From Candidatus Latescibacterota bacterium (GTDB lineage Bacteria; JAAXHH01; JABIQT01): a stretch of DNA of 7,041 nucleotides. The stretch covers positions 1-7,041 of the forward strand of contig JABIQT010001022.1 in NCBI GenBank assembly GCA_018667995.1, written 5' to 3'. A program made the translations under genes and the position numbers. Under the pieces are notes generated by a model. The model was not told where the DNA came from, did not search any database, and saw only the letters and a program-made list of their open reading frames with translations. Below, piece by piece: positions 1 to 6,614 of the stretch (the stretch's first letter is position 1; each line of letters opens with the position of its first letter).

Positions 1-340
1 CGGGCGTCTCAAAAATGGGGTCAGGGACGGGTGGCGGAATTTCCACACGTGACGGATTATCCGACACCCCAAAATCGTGGGGTCTCTCGGAGACATCGCA
101 GCACTCAACGACCTGACCTCTATCCTTGCCGGTTGCCTCGAGCTCTTTCAGCCCAGAGTAGACGGCATCGCCCCCGTCCTTTTTCATGTTCGCAAGTGCT
201 CGGCCGGAAACATCCCAGTCCGGAGGAAGGCTCAGGAGATAGCAGAGCAGACCTGTTGCCTTAAGGGACAGGTCGGCGTCGTGGATTGCCTGGTTGTCTA
301 TTACGGTGAAATTCTGCTGGTGAGGTCTGCGGATTATCAC
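1..340 (-). CDS. Winged-helix replisome-organizer-like protein, N-terminal part (cut by left edge)
   Basis: Reading the minus strand from a GTG at 340 gives 113 uninterrupted codons to the window edge, so the C-terminus is missing. The protein begins MIIRRPHQQNFTVIDN (GTG read as Met) and continues with SLKATGLLCYLLSLPPDWDV (residues 25-44) and GLKELEATG (63-71). This is the pattern of the winged-helix domain found at the N-terminus of many phage, plasmid and genomic-island replication-initiator or replisome-organizer proteins: FTVIDN, SLKAKGLL.YLLSLP.DW, LKELE.AG. The segment after ATG is shorter than usual in the wing region. A proline-rich linker follows (IPPPVPDP, 101-108), so a second domain probably lies outside the window. 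The start is chosen because MIIRR fits the family N-terminus; a G-rich stretch (minus strand 351-345) can serve as a weak ribosome site. The exact role (replication initiation or DNA binding) is inferred. It is transcribed away from the signalling operon. Confidence 0.75.
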   Translation of the reverse strand, partial: MIIRRPHQQNFTVIDNQAIHDADLSLKATGLLCYLLSLPPDWDVSGRALANMKKDGGDAVYSGLKELEATGKDRGQVVECCDVSERPHDFGVSDNPSRVEIPPPVPDPIFETP

Positions 341-443
341 GAGGCACCCCCATCTACAACGTATGTGTGGTACCGGGATACCTGTTGGTACACTATATTG
401 ACATTCATTGTATATTACCTTGCCCTGTTCGCCCTGGCGCGTT

Positions 444-463
444 TGGTGACGCGCTGGTGACGC
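444..463. repeat. Two direct copies of TGGTGACGC
   Basis: TGGTGACGC occurs at 444-452 and again at 455-463, separated by two bases, giving an 11-base period. This lies about 100 bases upstream of the leftward winged-helix gene. Short direct repeats with a helical-turn period are typical of protein-binding sites such as iterons or operators, but two copies alone do not show that. Confidence 0.6.
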
Positions 464-490
464 CGTAATGTGAAATGTTGTGGTTTAGTG

Positions 491-510
491 TGAACTGGGG
501 TGTACTGGGG
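491..510. repeat. Tandem 10-mer TGWACTGGGG, two copies
   Basis: TGAACTGGGG (491-500) is followed directly by TGTACTGGGG (501-510), one mismatch in ten. The second copy runs into the left arm of the terminator-like hairpin. A binding site or simple slippage duplication are both possible. Confidence 0.6.
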
Positions 511-534
511 GGAAGTGTCTGCTTCCCCCCTTTT
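507..534 (+). terminator. Intrinsic-terminator-like hairpin, rightward
   Basis: GGGGGGAAG (507-515) and CTTCCCCCC (522-530) pair perfectly over 9 bp around a 6-base loop, followed by TTTT on the plus strand. There is no T tract on the minus-strand side. This fits a rho-independent terminator for rightward transcription. The oddity is that no plus-strand gene is recognisable upstream inside the window. It may stop read-through or antisense transcription crossing the leftward gene, or end a small unannotated RNA. Confidence 0.6.
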
Positions 535-597
535 CTATGCCTGGGCGGCGAGCGGCCTGCCCTTCGGGGTAACAGGACAGAAACCCCTTTATCTTCC

Positions 598-625
598 TTG
601 TAAAAGCAGGGACTCCACATATATT
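598..625 (+). promoter_or_regulatory. Candidate sigma70-type promoter for the signalling operon
   Basis: TTGTAA (598-603, 4 of 6 matches to TTGACA) and TATATT (620-625, 5 of 6 matches to TATAAT) are 16 bases apart. They lie downstream of the terminator-like hairpin and about 100 bases upstream of the first receiver gene, a sensible position for the operon promoter. The match is moderate and such pairs arise by chance in AT-rich leaders. Confidence 0.35.
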
Positions 626-731
626 GATGATCGATATCTCAGCCAGGGATCGACGACGTTTTCCGGATGCATGGACGGTCCGTGACCGATAACTCCGAGG
701 CCCTGCGATAGATTACCAGCAACAGGAGATT

Positions 732-1211
732 ATGATGTCAGAAGAAACCGCGACGCTGTTGATCGTCGATGATGAGGAAATGGTGCTGACAAGTCTCAGT
801 GCCTTTCTCATGCTTGAGACCGATTACAATGTCGAGACGTTTACGTCGGCCAATGCTGCGATTGAATTCGCGGAGGGCAATCGCTTCGATTTGGTCATCT
901 CTGATTATCTGATGCCGGAAATGGATGGGATTTCGCTGCTTGGAAGGCTCAAGGAAATCCTGCCGGAGTCGCCTCGTATTTTGTTGACCGGATATACCGA
1001 TAAAGAGAACGCAATTAAAGGTATTAACGAGGTCGGGCTGTTTCAATATATCGAGAAACCTTGGGACAACGAACAGCTTCGCCTCGTTATCCGTAATGGT
1101 CTTGAGAAGCAACAACTGCTGTCCCAACTTCAGCAGAAGATAGGCGAGATCAATCAGGCATACGGTGACTTACAGAGCATCCAAAAAGAGATTCTGAAGA
1201 CTTTTGCCTAG
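732..1211 (+). CDS. Stand-alone CheY-like response regulator with coiled-coil tail
   Basis: A 159-residue protein made of one receiver domain (about 7-125) and a short Q/E/L-rich, probably coiled-coil tail (126-159), with no DNA-binding or enzymatic output domain. The acidic pocket D13-D14-E15, phospho-acceptor D58 (in ISDYLMPEMDG), T86 and K109 (EKPW) are all present, so it should accept phosphate. The ILLTGY...AI..INE.GLF.Y.EKPWDNE pattern is that of HupR/RpfG-type receivers. It is about 60% identical to the receiver of the phosphatase gene at 3165 (my ungapped count: 72 of 120). It is the first gene of the operon, 35 bases before the next. AGGAG at 724-728 lies 3 bases from the ATG at 732 but 6 from the second ATG at 735, so translation may start at 735. 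Likely a phosphate sink or adaptor for the kinase encoded at 1688; the role is inferred. Confidence 0.9.
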   Translation: MMSEETATLLIVDDEEMVLTSLSAFLMLETDYNVETFTSANAAIEFAEGNRFDLVISDYLMPEMDGISLLGRLKEILPESPRILLTGYTDKENAIKGINEVGLFQYIEKPWDNEQLRLVIRNGLEKQQLLSQLQQKIGEINQAYGDLQSIQKEILKTFA

Positions 1212-1246
1212 GATGGCATATACGGCTGTCCGGCCCGGAGAAGCGC

Positions 1247-1684
1247 ATGCTGACTGTCATTGAGAAAGTCATATTCCTGCAGAATGTGGATGTGTTTGCT
1301 GACGTACCTGCTGAACAGCTGTCATACCTTGCTGCCATAGCCGAAGAAGTAACCATTCCCACGGGTGAACCGGTATACAAGGTCAATGAGACCGCCGATT
1401 CCATGTATGTCGTGCTCGAGGGGCGGGTTCGACTATATCGGGAGGATATGGAAATCGGTGAGGTCGAGAAGAAAGGTGCGCTCGGTGCCTGGGCACTTCT
1501 GGACGATGAACCGCGCGTTGTTACTGCGGAGGCAGTAGAAGATACAGATCTCCTTAGAATTGATAAGGATGACTTTATTGACCTCCTGTCCGACCATGTA
1601 GAAATCACGCAGGGCGTACTGATGACCCTTACTAAGCGCTTGCATGGCCTGGCCGGACGCGTCGGCGTAGAGCCTCGAAAGTAA
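1247..1684 (+). CDS. Stand-alone cyclic-nucleotide-binding-fold protein, atypical phosphate cassette
   Basis: A 145-residue protein that is essentially one Crp-type cNMP-binding domain. The N-terminus MLTVIEKVIFLQNVDVFADV is the usual helical lead-in. The beta-roll includes MYVVLEGRVRLYRED (53-67), and the cassette GALGAWALLDDEPR (77-90) is followed by a C-terminal helix (about 108-133). There is no helix-turn-helix, so it is not a complete Crp/Fnr regulator. In the cassette, the Gly-Glu of cAMP-binding members reads G80-A81, so the Glu that contacts the ribose is replaced. R90 is kept, while the Ser/Thr-Ala after it is V91-V92. Binding of cAMP or cGMP is therefore doubtful; a protein-interaction or non-nucleotide role is possible. 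GGAGAAG (1237-1243) is the ribosome site. It lies between the receiver and kinase genes, 3 bases before the kinase start, so it is probably part of the same signalling unit. Confidence 0.88.
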   Translation: MLTVIEKVIFLQNVDVFADVPAEQLSYLAAIAEEVTIPTGEPVYKVNETADSMYVVLEGRVRLYREDMEIGEVEKKGALGAWALLDDEPRVVTAEAVEDTDLLRIDKDDFIDLLSDHVEITQGVLMTLTKRLHGLAGRVGVEPRK

Positions 1685-1687
1685 CCA

Positions 1688-3178
1688 ATGCCAAAATCCT
1701 CCTGCCGGATTTCCTCTATAGTAACATTCCTGATGACGCTGGGTTTGGCCTTGGCCTTTATCGGTCTGACCGGTGAATGGACATCGGGCATGGGGCTGGT
1801 CGTTAAGATCCTTCTATCGCTACTGGTAAGTGGACTCGCCGCCGCATTGTTGTATTCGTTCATGCGGACGCCCATAGTAGTTAACGAGGAAGTGACCACG
1901 CGGACGCAAAAGCTGGCGGCCTCCAATCAGGTGTTGAAGTCAGAAATCAGTGATTGGGAGCGTGCTGAGGTGGCTTTGCAGGAGAGCGAAGCGCGGTTCC
2001 GATCGCTTTTTCAGGCTACATTCGAAGGTATTCTCATTCATGATCAAGGGCGCATTCTTCACGCCAATGAGACCGCTGCCGCCATGGTTGGATATGAGGT
2101 TCAGGATGTCATAGGTATGAATGTCGTAGAACTGGTCACCTCGGAATCGCAGGAGCTCCTTAAGCAGATATTTCAGGAATTGGCGGAGGATCCGCGGGCC
2201 AAGCGCGATGCCTTTGAACTTGTTGTGAAACGCCGAGATGGTAGTACGTATCATGCCGAGATCCTCGGCAAGCCTTTTACATGGGAAGGGAAGGACGTTC
2301 GTGTGGCGGCATTTCGGGATATCACCGAGCGGCGCCAGGCACAGCTGACGCTTGAGCAGGCCAATGAAGTCCTGGAGCACAAAGTAGATGAGAGAACTAC
2401 GGAGCTCATGGAGCAGAGAGCACACTTGGTTCAGTCGGAAAAAATGGCGGCATTGGGTCAACTAGTTGCCGGCGTTGCGCATGAGATCAACACGCCCCTT
2501 GGCGCCATGAAGAGCAATAACGATGTTTTCATCCGGACCGTTGACAAGCTGCGCACAATCGTGGAAGCGGAGGACATGCCACAGGAAATACGAGAACATA
2601 GTCAGATGCACCGAATCTTTGACAGTGTTGAGAAGCTCAATCACATCAATAGAGATGCGGTTGAGCGTATCGTCACTATCGTAGGAAGTCTCCGAAAATT
2701 CGCAAGGCTGGACCAGGCTGAAGTGGATGACGTGGATATCCACGAGGGGATTGATAGCACACTGACTTTAGTTCATCACCAGCTCAAGAACCGGATAGAG
2801 GTGAACAGGAACTTTGGCGCCCTCCCTCTGGTCAGTTGCCATCCCGGCCAAATCAATCAGGTCTTGATGAATATTCTGGTAAATGCCAGTCAGGCTATAG
2901 AAGGCAATGGTGAGATTACTATTGCCACCTCTACAATGGGTGAGAATTCTGTAAGGATTGATATTTCGGATACGGGGAAAGGGATTGACAAGGATCAGCT
3001 CGCACGGATATTCGATCCCGGCTTCACAACGAAAGGATCGGGCGTGGGCACTGGTCTGGGATTGTCGATCGTACATCAGATCATAGACGAACACGGCGGC
3101 TCTATAGAAGTCGAGAGCGAACCCGGCGAAGGATCCACCTTCAGCATCATCTTACCGGTGCAAAATGACGCAACTTGA
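1688..3178 (+). CDS. Membrane-anchored PAS sensor histidine kinase
   Basis: A 496-residue kinase. Two hydrophobic segments (about 9-28 and 36-58) are joined by only a few residues, so there is an inner-membrane hairpin with no periplasmic sensor domain. A coiled-coil linker (about 68-98) leads to one PAS domain (about 99-216: FRSLFQATFEGILIHD, then RDITERRQ). A second coiled coil precedes the dimerization/phosphoacceptor domain, with the phosphorylated histidine at H265 (GVAHEINTPLGAMKSNND). The ATPase domain has the N box (390-404, N395 and N399), G1 DTGKGID (428-434), F box FDPGFTTKGSG (442-452) and G2 GTGLGLS (454-460). All catalytic motifs are intact. It has no receiver of its own; the two cognate receivers are probably the gene at 732 and the fused one at 3165, whose start overlaps this gene by 14 bases. 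The sensed signal is cytoplasmic or membrane-borne by inference. No strong Shine-Dalgarno is visible, so translation may be coupled to the upstream gene. Confidence 0.95.
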   Translation: MPKSSCRISSIVTFLMTLGLALAFIGLTGEWTSGMGLVVKILLSLLVSGLAAALLYSFMRTPIVVNEEVTTRTQKLAASNQVLKSEISDWERAEVALQESEARFRSLFQATFEGILIHDQGRILHANETAAAMVGYEVQDVIGMNVVELVTSESQELLKQIFQELAEDPRAKRDAFELVVKRRDGSTYHAEILGKPFTWEGKDVRVAAFRDITERRQAQLTLEQANEVLEHKVDERTTELMEQRAHLVQSEKMAALGQLVAGVAHEINTPLGAMKSNNDVFIRTVDKLRTIVEAEDMPQEIREHSQMHRIFDSVEKLNHINRDAVERIVTIVGSLRKFARLDQAEVDDVDIHEGIDSTLTLVHHQLKNRIEVNRNFGALPLVSCHPGQINQVLMNILVNASQAIEGNGEITIATSTMGENSVRIDISDTGKGIDKDQLARIFDPGFTTKGSGVGTGLGLSIVHQIIDEHGGSIEVESEPGEGSTFSIILPVQNDAT

Positions 3179-4409
3179 CGGCCAGACACTCGAACGTTCA
3201 CCCGTTGTAGTGATCGTCGATGACGAAGAGATGGTGACCAGCAGCCTTGGTGCGTTCCTGGAATGGGAGACGGACTATAAGGTGGAGACCTTCCTGTCGC
3301 CCGCGGACGCCTTGAATGTATTGCGGGACCGTCCGGCTGATATTGTTATTGCTGACTTTCTAATGCCCGAGATGAATGGTCTTCAGTTTCTTGCGAGGGT
3401 CAAGGACCTGTATCCGGATGTTCCTCGCATTCTACTCACCGGATATGCAGACAAAGAACACGCGATAAAAGCGATCAATGAAATAGGCCTATTTCATTAT
3501 TTCGAGAAACCCTGGGACAATGAGGCAATTAAGCTCGTAATCCAGAATGGTCTGGAAAACAAAACTGTAAAATCTGCTCTCGAACAAAAACTGCACGAGC
3601 TTGATCATGTACTGCTCCAGCGGGACGCTTTGACGGAGCAGAATGAGATATTCCATCAGGAGCTGTTGCTTGCACGGCAGGTCCAGCAGAGCATGCTCCC
3701 CAGCTGCTTGCCTAACACGCCAGATGTAGTCTTTTCAGCTGAATACGAACCAGCCCTCGGCATTGGGGGTGACTTCTATGACATTCAGCCACTGTCCGAT
3801 GGTCGTATAGCTTTACTTGTTGCCGACATGACAGGGCATGGTGTCCAGGCTGCATTGAGTACGGTTCTGCTCAAGATCGGCTTTGCCCCCTGCGCCAATA
3901 CGTCCGCTGGACCGGTAGAGATTTTGAACAATCTGAATGCTGTTCTGTATCAAGGCCTTCCCAAGGAGCTACCCAGCAGCATTTTTGCTGCGGCCGCCGT
4001 TGCCGTAATAGACCCTGCAAACAGTACGGTTCACATAGCGAATGCAGGTCTGCCGCAACCACTCCTTCTGAAGAGGGAAAAAGGTGAAGTGGAGCGTATT
4101 ACCGTTAGCGGTATGATCCTGGGGATATTCGACGATACCACGTATGTACCGTCGGATGAAGCTGAATTACGCATAGATACCGGTGATTTTCTATTGATTT
4201 ACTCGGATGGTTTGGCCGAAGCCGTCAACGAACAGAATGAACTCTATGAGATTGGTTCTATACGAACCACCATGTTGGCCCACGCTGAGCTGGAAGGTTC
4301 GGAAATACTCAAACAGCTGGTCACTTCGGTCCGCTCCTACGCGCGAAAAGGGCACGAGTGGGATGATCTGACAGTTCTGGGCATCGACTTTAGTAAGCGG
4401 GACGGGTAG
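3165..4409 (+). CDS. Response regulator fused to PP2C/SpoIIE-type serine phosphatase (RsbU-like)
   Basis: A 414-residue two-part protein. The N-terminal receiver (about 13-131) has D19-D20-E21, phospho-acceptor D64 (IADFLMPEMNG), T92 and K115. A helical, probably coiled-coil linker (about 132-178, ending LARQVQQSMLP) leads to a PP2C-type phosphatase domain (about 188-410). Its metal-site motifs are GGDFYD (201-206), VADMTGHG (219-226), YSDGLAE (346-352) and WDDLTVL (399-405), so catalysis is expected to be intact. In known cascades such phosphatases remove phosphate from a serine of a STAS antagonist, releasing it to bind an anti-sigma kinase. Here phosphorylation of the receiver would switch the activity. 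The ATG overlaps the kinase gene by 14 bases and has no clear ribosome site, suggesting translational coupling and matched expression of kinase and phosphatase. A STAS-like gene starting at 6981 is a possible substrate. The substrate itself is inferred. Confidence 0.95.
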   Translation: MTQLDGQTLERSPVVVIVDDEEMVTSSLGAFLEWETDYKVETFLSPADALNVLRDRPADIVIADFLMPEMNGLQFLARVKDLYPDVPRILLTGYADKEHAIKAINEIGLFHYFEKPWDNEAIKLVIQNGLENKTVKSALEQKLHELDHVLLQRDALTEQNEIFHQELLLARQVQQSMLPSCLPNTPDVVFSAEYEPALGIGGDFYDIQPLSDGRIALLVADMTGHGVQAALSTVLLKIGFAPCANTSAGPVEILNNLNAVLYQGLPKELPSSIFAAAAVAVIDPANSTVHIANAGLPQPLLLKREKGEVERITVSGMILGIFDDTTYVPSDEAELRIDTGDFLLIYSDGLAEAVNEQNELYEIGSIRTTMLAHAELEGSEILKQLVTSVRSYARKGHEWDDLTVLGIDFSKRDG

Positions 4410-4464
4410 AGACAGTTGCCCCTGGCCGCGGAGACAGATAACAGGGAACGAAAGGTATAGCAAG

Positions 4465-5568
4465 ATGGCGATCCCCCCGTATACGGATATCATCAAGAAC
4501 CTGCCGGCCATGGTTCCGTTTGTGGGGCCGGAGACCATAGAACGGAATCAGGGAAAAGCCTTTCTCGCACGAATCGGCGCGAATGAGAGCGTCTTCGGCA
4601 TTTCTCCGCTTGCCCGCACTGCCATGGCCGACGCAGCCTGTGAATCCTGGATGTATTGCGATCCCGAAGGGTACGATCTCCGCTTGGCCCTTGCCAAAGC
4701 GAACGGCGTCGAAATCGAAAACGTGATGCTTGGAGCGGGAATCGATGACATCCTGGGGGTAATTGTCCGGACTTTTATGAATCCAGGCGATACGGTTGTG
4801 GCTTCCTATGGATCCTATCCGACATTCGCTTACCACGTTCATGGTTTTGGTGGTGTTCTCAAGACGGTGCCATACCGGAACGATGCCAATGATCTTCAGG
4901 CCTTGGCTGATGCGGCGTCCGAGCATGGTGCGAAAATACTGTTTCTGGCGAATCCCGATAATCCAACCGGTTCGTACTATCCGCGCGAAGACATCGAAGA
5001 TTTGATCGCCCGGCTTCCAGACGGGTGCCTCTTTATTTTTGACGAAGCCTATCTCGATTTTGTGCCCGAGGGATCGGTCGTTCCTATGGTGTGTGACGAT
5101 CCAAGAATCGTCCGTGTCAGGACTTTTTCGAAAGCCCATGGTATGGCTGGTGCACGGGTCGGCTATGCCATAACTCACCCCGAAATCGTCCAGACTTTCA
5201 ATCGAATCCGACTACACTTTGGCGTGAATCGAATGGCGCAGGAAGGGGCCTTGGCCTCTCTGGGAGATAAGAAATTCATCGAAGATGTCATTCGGAAGGT
5301 CAATGAGGGTCGGCTCGAATATGAGTCACTCGGCCGAGAACTTGGTATTCCTACGCTGCCCTCCCGAACCAATTTCGTATCCTTTGACCTGAGCACGAAA
5401 GAACGGGCAGTCGGTGTCATGACATCATTGATAGAGCAAGGTGTCTTCGTGCGTATGCCGGGCGTTCCCCCTCTGGATCGCCTTGTTCGCATAACCATAG
5501 GCACTGAGCGTGACAGAGCTCTATTCGCCGAAGCTCTGCGAGGCGCATTGTCGAGCGGCCCGGATTGA
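4465..5568 (+). CDS. PLP-dependent aminotransferase, class I/II, HisC-like
   Basis: A 367-residue fold-type I aminotransferase, near the normal length for histidinol-phosphate aminotransferases. Visible motifs are ANES (39-42) near the N-terminus, the Y-x-D-PEGYDLRLALA segment (64-77), NPDNPTG (163-169), FDEAYLDF (192-199, with D193 and Y196 for the cofactor ring), and TFSKAHGMAGARVGY (220-234). In the last, K223 forms the Schiff base and R231 should hold the PLP phosphate. R342 in VRITIGT is placed to bind the substrate carboxylate. Family membership is clear, but the substrate is not. No other histidine-biosynthesis gene is in the window, so HisC itself should not be assumed; aromatic amino-acid or phosphonate/amino-alcohol transaminases belong to the same group. 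AAAGG (4451-4455) is 9 bases before the ATG. The 55-base gap after the phosphatase gene has no terminator I can see, so co-transcription is likely. Confidence 0.92.
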   Translation: MAIPPYTDIIKNLPAMVPFVGPETIERNQGKAFLARIGANESVFGISPLARTAMADAACESWMYCDPEGYDLRLALAKANGVEIENVMLGAGIDDILGVIVRTFMNPGDTVVASYGSYPTFAYHVHGFGGVLKTVPYRNDANDLQALADAASEHGAKILFLANPDNPTGSYYPREDIEDLIARLPDGCLFIFDEAYLDFVPEGSVVPMVCDDPRIVRVRTFSKAHGMAGARVGYAITHPEIVQTFNRIRLHFGVNRMAQEGALASLGDKKFIEDVIRKVNEGRLEYESLGRELGIPTLPSRTNFVSFDLSTKERAVGVMTSLIEQGVFVRMPGVPPLDRLVRITIGTERDRALFAEALRGALSSGPD

Positions 5569-5688
5569 AGACACGAGTGATCAGATTCCTCTAAGTTTGA
5601 TGAGGTCGATTGCAATTTGGATGAAAGGCGCACCTGGTTGAATAGCTGGGACTCAGAGAGAATATCCGAAAGGTAGACTGTAGATTTC
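5569..5688 (+). other. Short gap between aminotransferase and dioxygenase genes
   Basis: These 120 bases contain no gene, no obvious terminator and no clear promoter. The poor ribosome site of the following gene is the only point of note. Confidence 0.5.
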
Positions 5689-6447
5689 ATGACGGCAGTA
5701 GAACATAAATTCTTTGAGCGTAACGGCTATCTTGTTGTTAAGGATGCGCTGACGCCAGATGAGATTGCCTTCTATCAAGGCATCTACGACAGGGATCGTA
5801 AGGACACGGCCTACTTCTGGAGAGAGATAGGCCATGGTGAACATCAGACTGTTAACTGCGACTCACTGGTATCAAGTCCTGAATTCGACCAATTAATCAG
5901 GCATCCTATGCTCCTGCCACGGGTTGAGACTCTTCTTGGTGGTCCAGCCTGTCTCGCTGAAATATGCCTTCGGCATATGCGCCCACATCGCGAGGAACCC
6001 GTCCAGAAATGGCACCGGGACGCACCGCACGCTCTGAGCCATCCTCTGCGTGCTGGTTGGATTCACCTTCTGATATATCTCTCGGATGTGGACGACAACA
6101 CCCACTGCTTTTCAATTTCTCCAGAAGCCTGTGACGATCCGATTCTCGATCAGGATGCCCAACTTGCGCAGAAAGGCGCGGTGGATATTCACGGAGCCGC
6201 AGGTACCGCTGTGCTCTTCAACCTCTCTGTCCTACATACGGCCAACGTGCGACAAACCGATTTTGAGCGAAAGACCGTGCAAACGTACTATGGCCCTCGC
6301 TCGGGCCCGATTCTGAGCCATTATTCCCTGGTACCTACAGAACTCTGGCGCGACCATCCAAACACGGAGGTGCGAGCCTTTTACGGGAATCTGAACGACA
6401 AGTCGAAACGATACGCTGCCCGTTTCTCCAACTTGGGCAAACAGTAA
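5689..6447 (+). CDS. PhyH-family Fe(II)/2-oxoglutarate-dependent dioxygenase
   Basis: A 252-residue protein of the phytanoyl-CoA dioxygenase (PhyH) superfamily. The N-terminus FFERNGYLVVKDALTPDEI (8-26) is the typical opening of the family. The iron-binding triad is H109-x-D111 (KWHRDAPH) and H183 (VLHTANVR). R194 lies 11 residues after the distal His, the same spacing as the 2-oxoglutarate-binding Arg in human phytanoyl-CoA hydroxylase. The set of catalytic residues therefore looks complete, and a hydroxylation or related oxidation of a small substrate is expected. Members act on acyl-CoAs, amino acids, ectoine, phosphonates and others, and nothing here picks one. The ATG has an in-frame TAG shortly upstream (5671-5673), which supports this start; only a distant AAAGG (5669-5673) is seen as a ribosome site. 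The gene follows the aminotransferase by 120 bases on the same strand and may work with it on an amino-acid-like compound. Confidence 0.9.
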   Translation: MTAVEHKFFERNGYLVVKDALTPDEIAFYQGIYDRDRKDTAYFWREIGHGEHQTVNCDSLVSSPEFDQLIRHPMLLPRVETLLGGPACLAEICLRHMRPHREEPVQKWHRDAPHALSHPLRAGWIHLLIYLSDVDDNTHCFSISPEACDDPILDQDAQLAQKGAVDIHGAAGTAVLFNLSVLHTANVRQTDFERKTVQTYYGPRSGPILSHYSLVPTELWRDHPNTEVRAFYGNLNDKSKRYAARFSNLGKQ

Positions 6448-6614
6448 ACGGTTACATCCGCAGCAAATCCTTCGTTCTGTATCGCGTCATACCCCTGCCT
6501 TTCTCTCCTTGAATCCCCTGTCGGGTCATTGATAGTCCTACCCTTTGAAAATCTCCAGATCATATCGTGCTATCAGGTGCGGTAGACATATTCCGTATCG
6601 TATGGCTATTGGCC

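Larger units (their letters stand above)
341..731. other. Divergent intergenic region with repeats, hairpins and promoter candidate
   Basis: These 391 bases separate the leftward winged-helix gene from the rightward signalling operon. I see no convincing gene. They hold a GGTAC-containing partly palindromic stretch (369-393), two copies of TGGTGACGC (444-452 and 455-463), a tandem 10-mer (491-510), a strong hairpin followed by T residues (507-534), a small hairpin near 556-576 with a CTTCGG tetraloop-like centre, a promoter-like pair (598-625), and a 5-bp hairpin CGGTC/GACCG (676-688) in the presumed leader of the first receiver gene. Confidence 0.6.

Noticed and set aside
398-416. TTGACA (398-403) followed by TATATT (411-416) as a promoter
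   Set aside because: The spacing is only 7 bases, far too short for a sigma70 promoter.
77-460. Plus-strand open frame of 127 codons
   Set aside because: It lies opposite the minus-strand winged-helix gene, whose protein matches a known family pattern, and its own translation is Cys-rich and unlike any family I know. It is a shadow.
1150-1926. Minus-strand open frame of 258 codons
   Set aside because: It is opposite the cNMP-fold gene and the start of the kinase gene, both clear families. Its translation is Ser/Thr/Arg-rich low-complexity, typical of an antisense shadow.
4465-5568. Naming the aminotransferase hisC (histidine biosynthesis)
   Set aside because: The fold and motifs fit the HisC-like group, but no other his gene is nearby and the substrate residues cannot settle the reaction from sequence alone.
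4390-5690. Long minus-strand open frames (262 and 171 codons) opposite the aminotransferase
   Set aside because: The plus-strand aminotransferase has a complete set of family motifs. The reverse frames show none and no ribosome sites.
6381-6563. Minus-strand 60-codon open frame overlapping the dioxygenase end
   Set aside because: No recognisable domain, no clear ribosome site, and partial overlap with a well-supported gene on the other strand.
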